From assembly GCF_024198255.1 (NCBI RefSeq), contig NZ_JAJVKW010000004.1:558001-622000 (forward strand): DNA of 64,000 bases. The letters are read 5' to 3'. The DNA is from Myxococcus guangdongensis (lineage in GTDB: Bacteria > Myxococcota > Myxococcia > Myxococcales > Myxococcaceae). The notes under the pieces are model-generated. The model was not told the DNA's origin. It was given only the letters and a program-made list of their open reading frames with translations, and did no database searches. The translations under genes were made by a program, and so were the position numbers. The number at the start of each line of letters is the position of its first letter. Position 1 is the first letter of the stretch. Below, piece by piece: positions 37,511-44,615 of this stretch.

Positions 37511-40500
37511 AGATGGGTGAGCTGCTCGCCGAGCTGAATCGGCGGGGCCTCGAGGTCCGTGCGGAGGGCGAGCACCTGAAGCTGCGTGGCCCGAAGGGGG
37601 CCGCGGGCGAAGAGCTCCTCAAGCTGCTCGCCGAGCACAAGCAGGAGCTGCTCGCGTTGCTGCGGGAGCGCCAGCGGGTGGACGAGGAGCGCCCCATCAC
37701 CCCCGTCGCGCGCACGGGACCGGCGCCGCTGTCCTTCGGGCAGCAGCGACTGTGGTTCCTCGACCGGCTGGAACCCGGCGGCTCCACCTACAACCTGGTC
37801 ATGCCCATGCAGGTCGAGGGGCATCTCGACGTGGTGCTCCTGGAGCGCTGCTTCGTCGAAATCCTCCGGCGCCACGAGGTCCTTCGCACGCGCTACGCCG
37901 AGCAGCAGGGCGTCCCGGTGCAGCTCGTCGACCCCGAGCCGCGGCTCGAGTTCGAGGTGATGGACGAGACGGAGGTGTTCGCCTACGAGCCCGGAGGCAC
38001 GGAGGCGTTCCTGCGCCGCGAAGGGGAGCGGCCCTTCGATTTGTCCGAGGGGCCGCTGACCCGCGTGCTCGTCGTCGAACGGGGGGCTCGGGGCCAGTAC
38101 GTCCAGGTCTGCCTGCATCACATCTCGGCGGATGTCTGGGCGCGGGGGCTCATCATCCGCGAGCTGATGGTCCTCTACACGGCCTTCGCCCAGGGGCAGC
38201 CCTCGCCCCTGCCGCCCCTGTCGTTGCAGTACTCCGACTTCGCCATCTGGCAGCGCGGTCATCTGCAGGGCGAGGTCCGCCGAGGACTGGTGGACGCGTG
38301 GAAGCGGCGACTGGCGGGGATGCCTCCGCTGCTGGAGTTGCCCACGGACCGCCCGCGTCCCCGGGTGCAGACCTACACGGGAGGAGAGGTCCGCTTCGAC
38401 GTGGGGCCGGTGCTCACCGAGGCCCTGAAGACCCTGAGCCATGCGGCCAACGCCACGCCCTTCATGGGCATGCTGGGCGCCTTCTTCGTCCTTCTGCACC
38501 GGCTCACCGGACGCGACGACCTGGTCGTCGGCGCCAACTCCATCAACCGGACCCGCACCGAGCTGGAGCCCCTGGTGGGCTTCTTCGTCGACAACCTGGT
38601 GATGCGGGTGGACCTGGGAGGGCGCCCGGGCTTCTCCACCGTGGTGGAGCGCGTCCGGGAGGTGGTGCTCGACGCCTTCGCGCATCAGGACCTGCCCTTC
38701 GACCTCCTCGTCGAGGAGCTGAAGCCCCCGCGCAACCCTGGCTACAACCCGCTGTTCCAGACCGTGTTCTCGTGGACGCGGGCGATGGAGGGCACCCCGG
38801 CGCCGAGCGGGATGAAGATCCTCCCGCTCGAGTTCGAGACCACCACCTCGCGCTTCGACGTCAACCTCTTCGTCGAGGACCACGGCGACCGGCTGACGGT
38901 GCGCTTCGTGTTCAACCGGGGCCTCTTCGACCAGGGCACCTTCCAGCACTACGCCGACTGCTTCCAGCAACTGCTCCAGGGGCTGCTCACCGAGCCCCAG
39001 CGGCCGGTGGGCGAGCTCCCGTTGCTTCCCGCGGAGGCGCGCGAGCGAATCCTCCGGCAGTGGAACGACACGCGAGGGGAGGGCGCCGACGGGCCGTGCC
39101 TGCACGCGCTGTTCGAGGCCCGCGCGGCGGGGACCCCGGATGCCTGCGCGCTCGTCATGGGGGACTGGGAGCTGACCTATGGCGAGTTGGATCAGCGCGC
39201 GGACCGACTCGCGGTGGCGCTGCAGTCGATGGGGGTGGGGCCCGAGACGCGGGTGGGCATCTGCATGGAGCGCTCGCCCCGGTTGATCGTGAGCCTGCTC
39301 GCGGTGCTCAAGGCGGGCGGCGTGTTCCTCGCGCTCGACCCCGACGAGCCGCTCGCGCGACTGCGGCGCATCCTCGACGACGCCCGTCCCGCGGTGCTGC
39401 TCACCTCGGGGACGCACCCGGAGCCGCAGGCCGGCATGAAGGTCCTCCACGTGGACGCGGCGGCGGAGCGACTCCCGGACGCCACCGGTGCGCGCCTGCG
39501 CCACGACGTCACGCCGGACCACCTGGCCTACATCCTCTACACCTCCGGTTCGACGGGCCAGCCGAAGGGCACGGAGGTGACGCACCGGAGCATCGTCAAC
39601 TACCTGAAGTGGAGCGTGCGGACGTACCGGCTCGACGAGGGCACGGGGAGCCCGGTGCTCGGGTCCATCAGCTTCGACGGCACCCTGACCAGCCTCTTCG
39701 CGCCGCTCATCTCCGGGCGCGCGCTCTTCCTTCTTCCACGAGGCCAGGAGCTGGACCTGCTGTCCTCCAGGGACTACCTCGAGCAGGGCTTCAGCTTCAT
39801 CAAGCTGACGCCCTCGCACCTGCGGGCGTTCGACGGGCTGGGGCGGCTGCGCGAGGTGCTCGAGCGCACGAAGGCGCTCGTCCTCGGTGGCGAGGGCCTC
39901 CACGGCGGAGACCTGGAGACGTGGCGCGCCTGGCGCCTCCCCACGCGCGTCATCAACGAGTACGGACCGACGGAGGCCGCCGTCGCGTGCTGCTTCCATG
40001 AGGTGGCCACGGATGGAGCGCCGCTCCCCGAGCGCATCCCCATCGGCAAGCCCATCGGCAACACGGAGCTGTACGTCCTGGACCGCTGGGGACACCCGGT
40101 GCCCGTCGGTGTGTCGGGCGAGCTGTACATCGGCGGTGTGGGACTGGCGCGGGGCTACCTGGGGCGGCCGGACCTGACGGCCGAGCGCTTCGTCCCCAAC
40201 CCCTTCGAGGCGGGAGCGCGGCTGTATCGCACCGGAGACTTGGCCCGGTACCTGCCGGACGGCACCCTCGAGTTCCTCGGGAGACTGGACGACCAGCTCA
40301 AGATTCGGGGTCACCGCGTCGAGTCCGGAGAGGTGGAGGCCGCCCTCGCGCGGCACCCGAAGGTCACCCACGCCGCCGTGGTCTTGCAGCGCTCCGCTCC
40401 GGGACAGGAGCCGCGCCTCGTCGCCTACGTCCAACCCTCGGAGCCGCGACTCCCGGGTGAGGCGCTGGAGAACGTGCTGCGCAAGTTCCTCCAGGAGGAG

Positions 40501-41805
40501 CTCCCCGAGTACATGCGGCCATCGGTCCTCCTCATCCTCGATGCGCTGCCGCTCACGTCCAGCGGCAAGGTCGACCGCAAGGCGCTCCCCGCCCCGCACG
40601 CGGGACCACGGGAGAGGGGGCTCTCGGTGCGCGAGACAGGTGTGCTGACCGACACGGAGCAGAAGCTCCAAGCCCTCTTCCGCGAGCTGCTGGGACTCGA
40701 CGCCGTGGCTCCCGGCGACAGCTTCTTCGACCTGGGCGGGCACTCGCTGCTCGCCGTCACCCTCATCGCTCGCATCCGGAGCGTGCTGGACGTGGAGGTC
40801 CCCCTCAACGAACTCTTCGAGCGCCCCTCGGTGGAAGGACTCGCCCGGTGGGTCGACGCACAGGCCGGAGTGCTCGCCCCGCGCTTGCCTGATGGGGTGG
40901 TGGCGCTGAGGCCGAAGGGGCGCAAACCGCCGCTGTTCGTCGCGCCTCCCTCCGCGGGCAACCCGGCCGTCTATGTCTCGCTCACCCGACACCTGAGCCC
41001 CGAGCAACCTGTCTTCGGCTTCCAGATGCCGGGGCTGCTGGACGACAGCGCCCCCAGGGCCACCATCGAAGAAGCGGCGACGCACTACGTGGACGTCATG
41101 CGGCGGATGCAGCCCCATGGGCCCTATCGCCTCGCGGGGTGGTCCTTCGGCGGCATCGTCGTGTGCGAGATGGCGCGCCAGCTCGAGGCTCAGGGAGAGC
41201 AGGTCGCGCTGCTCGGCCTGATTGATGGCGCCTCGCTCGACCGCAAGGCCGCGCAGGACAGCCAGGACCTCCGACAAGCGGTCTCCACGGGCTCGCAGCT
41301 CGTGAAGGTGCTCACGCAGACGCCGCTGCCGCGTGACTACGAGAACTTCCGGCTCGTGGGTGAGTGGATGGGCATCAGCCTCCCCGAGGCGCCCAAGGAC
41401 CTCTGGCGCAAGGACTCGGGCGGTCGGCGCACGTACCTGCGCAGGTTCCTGAAGGACGTGGCGCGAACGGCGCGGAACATGTTGGTCACCCTGCGGGCGG
41501 AGCGCTCCTACACCTTCACCGCGTATGGGGGCCGCGCCACGCTCTTCCGGGCCGAGCCCCCCAGCGAAGGGCGGGATTCGCTGGTCGACAGCGTGCGCAG
41601 GTTCGCGCCCAATGGCTTGCAAGTCATCGTGGTCCCCGGCAATCACATGACACTCGTCATGGATGAGAAGAACGCCGCGGTGCTGGCCTCACGGCTCCAG
41701 CAATGCCTGGACGCGGTCGCGCCCGGAATGCCCGCTCAAGAACCCCCTCGGGCGCTCCTGCCCGCGAATGGGTGGAATGCGCAGTTCTCGAAGGAGGTCG
41801 CGTGA
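37507..41805 (+). CDS. Terminal NRPS: TubC-type docking - C - A (Asn-like code) - PCP - thioesterase
   Basis: The 1432-residue protein condenses one amino acid to the polyketide and releases the product. Residues 1-55 form a TubC-type docking domain. C is at about 75-500 with H204, H205 and D209 (HHxxxD intact; the following Gly is Val). A is at about 520-1020 with TSGSTGQPKG at 679 and pocket code DGTKVGEVAK, close to the asparagine code DLTKLGEVGK. PCP Ser1080 lies in LGGHS. A type I thioesterase at about 1125-1400 has Ser1213 in GWSFGG and H1380 in GNHM. All catalytic residues seen are intact. Release as free acid or amide cannot be told from sequence. AAGGAGG just before the stop is the ribosome site of the patatin gene. 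Confidence 0.93.
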   Translation: MKMGELLAELNRRGLEVRAEGEHLKLRGPKGAAGEELLKLLAEHKQELLALLRERQRVDEERPITPVARTGPAPLSFGQQRLWFLDRLEPGGSTYNLVMPMQVEGHLDVVLLERCFVEILRRHEVLRTRYAEQQGVPVQLVDPEPRLEFEVMDETEVFAYEPGGTEAFLRREGERPFDLSEGPLTRVLVVERGARGQYVQVCLHHISADVWARGLIIRELMVLYTAFAQGQPSPLPPLSLQYSDFAIWQRGHLQGEVRRGLVDAWKRRLAGMPPLLELPTDRPRPRVQTYTGGEVRFDVGPVLTEALKTLSHAANATPFMGMLGAFFVLLHRLTGRDDLVVGANSINRTRTELEPLVGFFVDNLVMRVDLGGRPGFSTVVERVREVVLDAFAHQDLPFDLLVEELKPPRNPGYNPLFQTVFSWTRAMEGTPAPSGMKILPLEFETTTSRFDVNLFVEDHGDRLTVRFVFNRGLFDQGTFQHYADCFQQLLQGLLTEPQRPVGELPLLPAEARERILRQWNDTRGEGADGPCLHALFEARAAGTPDACALVMGDWELTYGELDQRADRLAVALQSMGVGPETRVGICMERSPRLIVSLLAVLKAGGVFLALDPDEPLARLRRILDDARPAVLLTSGTHPEPQAGMKVLHVDAAAERLPDATGARLRHDVTPDHLAYILYTSGSTGQPKGTEVTHRSIVNYLKWSVRTYRLDEGTGSPVLGSISFDGTLTSLFAPLISGRALFLLPRGQELDLLSSRDYLEQGFSFIKLTPSHLRAFDGLGRLREVLERTKALVLGGEGLHGGDLETWRAWRLPTRVINEYGPTEAAVACCFHEVATDGAPLPERIPIGKPIGNTELYVLDRWGHPVPVGVSGELYIGGVGLARGYLGRPDLTAERFVPNPFEAGARLYRTGDLARYLPDGTLEFLGRLDDQLKIRGHRVESGEVEAALARHPKVTHAAVVLQRSAPGQEPRLVAYVQPSEPRLPGEALENVLRKFLQEELPEYMRPSVLLILDALPLTSSGKVDRKALPAPHAGPRERGLSVRETGVLTDTEQKLQALFRELLGLDAVAPGDSFFDLGGHSLLAVTLIARIRSVLDVEVPLNELFERPSVEGLARWVDAQAGVLAPRLPDGVVALRPKGRKPPLFVAPPSAGNPAVYVSLTRHLSPEQPVFGFQMPGLLDDSAPRATIEEAATHYVDVMRRMQPHGPYRLAGWSFGGIVVCEMARQLEAQGEQVALLGLIDGASLDRKAAQDSQDLRQAVSTGSQLVKVLTQTPLPRDYENFRLVGEWMGISLPEAPKDLWRKDSGGRRTYLRRFLKDVARTARNMLVTLRAERSYTFTAYGGRATLFRAEPPSEGRDSLVDSVRRFAPNGLQVIVVPGNHMTLVMDEKNAAVLASRLQQCLDAVAPGMPAQEPPRALLPANGWNAQFSKEVA

Positions 41806-42905
41806 TGCCGCACCGAATCCTGTCAATGGATGGTTCCTCCATCTCTGGAGGGGAGGGCTATGTCACCACGGGCATGCTCGGAGCGCTCCGACAGACGCTC
41901 GACGCGGGAGGAGACCGGCGGGCCCTGCTCGGTCAGGTGGACCTCTTCGTGGGCACGTCCGCGGGCTCGTTCAACGCGGCCTTCTTCGCCAGCGCGGCGG
42001 ACCCGGACACCGCCTACGACCTGAGCCTCCAGTTCTGGGGTGAGGCCGTCGCCATGAACAAGAAGGGCGTGTCCCTGGGACGCACCCTGCTGGCGCTGAC
42101 GGGCGCCAGCTCGTTCCTCGACTCGAACTACATGCGCGACTTCCTGGGCGGCTACTTCGGGATGACGACGCGGCTGGGGGACCTGAAGCGCAAGGTCGTC
42201 ATCCCGAGCTTCCAGCTCGATGGACAGCGCAAGGGCGTGCGGACGTGGAAGTCGAAGATCTTCCACAACACCGGCCCGGAGAACGACCCGGACCTGAACG
42301 AGCTGCTCATCGATGTCCTGATGCGCAGCGGCTCGCCTCCGCTCTCCTATCCCATCTACCAGGGGTTCAAGGAGCGGGGCAGCGGCTACGTGGATGGTGG
42401 GCTCTTCGCCAACAACCCCGCGCTCGTGGGGCTGGCGCAGGCCATCAACAACAGCTCCCGCAAGAACAAGCACGAGCAGGTGGACACGCTGGCGACCGAG
42501 CCGCCCAGCCTGGACTCCATCCTGGTGCTGTCCATGGGCAACGGCATCATGTCCTCCTATCTCTCGCCCACCTTCCGAAGCGGAGAGTCCAACTGGGGCT
42601 TCGCCCGGTGGCTGTTGGACACGCGAGATCCGATGGTGCTGGTGAAGATGTTGCTGGAGGCTGGCTCGGACGCAGTGAACTACCAGTGCCGGATGATCCT
42701 CCGGAAGAAGTACCTCCGGTTGGATCCCATCGTGGAGCAGCGCATCTCCGCCTACGACGCGCGACAGGTCGAGGCGGCGCTGGTCCAGCTGCTGAGCCAG
42801 CAGTCCACCATGGACCAGCTCCAGCGCACGCGGCACTGGCTCGAGAAATCCGGCTGGCTGGGAGACTCGCTGCAGGACACGCAGCCCTCACAGGTGGGGA
42901 CCTGA
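41805..42905 (+). CDS. Patatin-like phospholipase/acyl hydrolase
   Basis: The 366-residue protein has the patatin Ser-Asp dyad: S52 in GTSAG (50-54) and D197 in the VDGG motif, with the substrate-side FANNPA following. Patatins are lipid acyl hydrolases. The usual Gly-rich oxyanion motif at the N-terminus is modified to DGSSISGGEGY. The ATG shares its first base with the NRPS stop (TGATG) and has AAGGAGG upstream, so it is coupled to the thioesterase-containing gene. No signal peptide is visible. A hydrolase here might edit stalled chains, trim or acylate the product, or act on membrane lipid, but none of this is shown by sequence. It forms a coupled cassette with the next two genes. Confidence 0.88.
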   Translation: MPHRILSMDGSSISGGEGYVTTGMLGALRQTLDAGGDRRALLGQVDLFVGTSAGSFNAAFFASAADPDTAYDLSLQFWGEAVAMNKKGVSLGRTLLALTGASSFLDSNYMRDFLGGYFGMTTRLGDLKRKVVIPSFQLDGQRKGVRTWKSKIFHNTGPENDPDLNELLIDVLMRSGSPPLSYPIYQGFKERGSGYVDGGLFANNPALVGLAQAINNSSRKNKHEQVDTLATEPPSLDSILVLSMGNGIMSSYLSPTFRSGESNWGFARWLLDTRDPMVLVKMLLEAGSDAVNYQCRMILRKKYLRLDPIVEQRISAYDARQVEAALVQLLSQQSTMDQLQRTRHWLEKSGWLGDSLQDTQPSQVGT

Positions 42906-44035
42906 TGACGCGGCTCCTCCTGGTCGCGGGAAGCGGCGGCGCGGGCCGGACGACGGTGGCGGCGGCGACAGGCCTGGCGGCCTCGCGTCGGGGCCAGCGC
43001 ACGTTGGTCCTCTCCGTCGACGCCTCCCGAGACCTGAGCGGTGTCCTGGGCCAGGTGCCGCCGACGCTCCCGGAGGGCCGGGGGCTGCCGGTTCGCATCG
43101 AGGACCACCTGCACCTCCAAGAGCTCGACATCGCGTCGGAGCTGAAGCGCCGCTGGAGCGAGGGCCGTGGCGAGGTGGCCGCGCTGCTCGGCGGTGGCTT
43201 GGAGGGCGTGACGGCGGAGGAGGTGGCGCTCACGCCGGGGTTGGAGGTGTTGCTGGCGCTCCTCCTGCTCGGCGAGTACAGCCGCGCGCGGACGTACGAC
43301 CTCATCGTCATCGATGCGGGGGACGCGCTGCGCTTCGTCGGTGGCGCGGATGCCGTGGGCTGGTATGCGCGCAGGTCGAGGGCGCCGAAGCAGAGCGCTC
43401 GGCGGGTGAGGCCGTCGCGCGCGAACCCGGAGGTCCTCCACGGGGTCAGTGACAAGCTGATGGACGTGGGCGCGCTGCTGAGAGCGCCCACGGTGACGAG
43501 CGTGCGGTGGGTGACCACGCATGACCACCGGACCGAGCAGAGCCTCCGGAGGGCGCGCGCGACGTTCGGCCTGCAAGGCGTTGCCCTGGACGGAGTCATC
43601 CTCAATCGCCTCGCGCTGGTCGGGGAGGACGCGGCCCTCGCCCGGCACCCCTCGGTGGAGAACCTGCAACACCTCGTCGGCTCCATCCCGGTGACAGGGG
43701 TTGCGCTCCAGGGGCGAGACATCGTCGGGGAGGAGGCGCTCGAGGCCTTCGCGACGCTGCTGTACCGAGGTGAAGACCCGGCGCGGCTCGGGAGCACGCA
43801 TCCCAGCCTGGGCGTCGGCAAGCAGGCCGTGGATGTGTACACGCTGGAGGTCCAGCTCCCCTTCGTGCGCAAGGAGGAGGTCTCGCTCTCCCGGCGCGAG
43901 GCGGAGCTCGTCATCCAGGCAGGTGCCTTCCGGCGCAACGTCCTGCTCCCCAGGATGGTCGCGCCACTCGCCACCACAGGGGCGAGCCTGGAGGGCGACA
44001 GACTCGTCGTCGAGTTCAAGAAAGAGAGGGTTTGA
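42905..44035 (+). CDS. ArsA/Get3 (TRC40)-family ATPase-like protein with altered P-loop and C-terminal HSP20-like domain
   Basis: The 376-residue protein has the ArsA/Get3 SIMIBI NTPase layout. The P-loop, canonically GKGGVGKTT, reads GSGGAGRTT at residues 9-17, so both the signature Lys (S10) and the catalytic Walker Lys (R15) are lost. The switch-like DLIVIDAGDALRF and VSVDASRDL keep the fold. The last 65 residues (YTLEVQLPFV..., VVEFKK) match the HSP20-like domain found at the C-terminus of bacterial ArsA-like ATPases. Bacterial Get3-type proteins are thought to chaperone hydrophobic clients. ATP hydrolysis is doubtful without the Lys. It overlaps the patatin stop (TGATG) and ends 2 bp before the next gene, so all three are co-expressed. 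A role for a hydrophobic polyene or the megasynthase is speculation. Confidence 0.8.
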   Translation: MTRLLLVAGSGGAGRTTVAAATGLAASRRGQRTLVLSVDASRDLSGVLGQVPPTLPEGRGLPVRIEDHLHLQELDIASELKRRWSEGRGEVAALLGGGLEGVTAEEVALTPGLEVLLALLLLGEYSRARTYDLIVIDAGDALRFVGGADAVGWYARRSRAPKQSARRVRPSRANPEVLHGVSDKLMDVGALLRAPTVTSVRWVTTHDHRTEQSLRRARATFGLQGVALDGVILNRLALVGEDAALARHPSVENLQHLVGSIPVTGVALQGRDIVGEEALEAFATLLYRGEDPARLGSTHPSLGVGKQAVDVYTLEVQLPFVRKEEVSLSRREAELVIQAGAFRRNVLLPRMVAPLATTGASLEGDRLVVEFKKERV

Positions 44036-44037
44036 AC

Positions 44038-44520
44038 ATGGTCTGGCAGAAGAGGCGTTTGCCGAAGGACTTCTTCCGGTTGGAGACGCAGCCCGAGGAA
44101 GGGGCCCGGGTCGCGGAGGTCGTCGACGCCGTGATTCCAGGAGGGAAGGGCTTCATCCAGCAGCTCTTCCGCGCGAAGAAGGACGTGCTGCAGGCTGTCT
44201 CGCATCTGCTCCAGGCGCAGATCCACGAGCTGGAGCACATCGACTCGGCCATCCGGGGCGAGTACCGGCCGGGCGCCGCCGGGACAGGTGCTTCGTGCAC
44301 GGAGCCGCCGCTCAGCCCGCGCATGATGACCATCAAGCAGATGATGGAGGAGGCCAGCGCGAAGCTCCGTGGGGAGAAGGTCGTCCATCCCCACGCGCCG
44401 GGCGCCGCGTGTCCTCCGGTCCAGCCCACGCATGGCGCGGTGGAGAGCCCCAGGAGCACGGAAGGTGAGCCGGGCAGCCGCCCCGGCGCCACGGGTCCGG
44501 AGAAGATCACGCTCACCTGA
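44038..44520 (+). CDS. Small protein of unknown function, helical N-terminus and Pro/Gly-rich tail
   Basis: I do not recognise this 160-residue protein. Residues 1-75 look helical and mixed-charge (PGGKGFIQQLFRAKKDVL, then QIHELEHIDSAI), and residues 93-110 form another possible helix starting MMTIKQMMEE. The C-terminal third is Pro/Gly/Ser-rich and probably disordered. There is no signal peptide, membrane helix or cysteine motif. The ATG was chosen over an in-frame TTG six bases upstream because GAGAGGG sits about 7 bp before it. It follows the Get3-like gene after only 2 bp, which suggests a partner or client of that protein. It does not look like a RiPP precursor, although a radical SAM gene lies 3 kb downstream. 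Confidence 0.7.
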   Translation: MVWQKRRLPKDFFRLETQPEEGARVAEVVDAVIPGGKGFIQQLFRAKKDVLQAVSHLLQAQIHELEHIDSAIRGEYRPGAAGTGASCTEPPLSPRMMTIKQMMEEASAKLRGEKVVHPHAPGAACPPVQPTHGAVESPRSTEGEPGSRPGATGPEKITLT

Positions 44521-44566
44521 GTCCAGGTCGTCCGCGTCGTGCATCCACGGTCTTCCTCGTCACGTC

Positions 44567-44584
44567 GGTGGGCACGGACCCACC
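44567..44584. repeat. Hairpin GGTGGG-N6-CCCACC in a 95-bp gap inside the operon
   Basis: A perfect 6-bp stem (44567-44572 with 44579-44584) and a 6-nt loop lie in the only gap of note inside the operon, between the small unknown gene and the MT-KR-ACP gene. There is no T-run, so it is not a standard terminator. It could mark an RNA processing or stability site separating expression of the two operon halves. Confidence 0.25.
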
Positions 44585-44615
44585 GCGTGCGAGGTGTCGT
44601 CGAGGAGGCGGTCTC

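Noticed and set aside
37222-41646. Antisense open frame of about 1470 codons opposite the terminal NRPS
   Set aside because: Composition is dominated by Arg, His, Gly and Glu typical of shadow frames; the plus strand carries intact C, A, PCP and TE motifs.
41703-41804. Longer N-terminus for the patatin protein
   Set aside because: It overlaps the NRPS thioesterase end in another frame and lacks a ribosome site; the ATG at 41805 has AAGGAGG upstream.
44038-44520. Small protein as a RiPP precursor for the radical SAM enzyme
   Set aside because: At 160 residues with no leader/core pattern, Cys/Ser/Thr-rich core or cleavage motif, it fits better as a partner of the Get3-like protein.
44567-44584. 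Intrinsic terminator splitting the operon
   Set aside because: A 6-bp stem without a following T-run is too weak, and downstream genes continue with close spacing.
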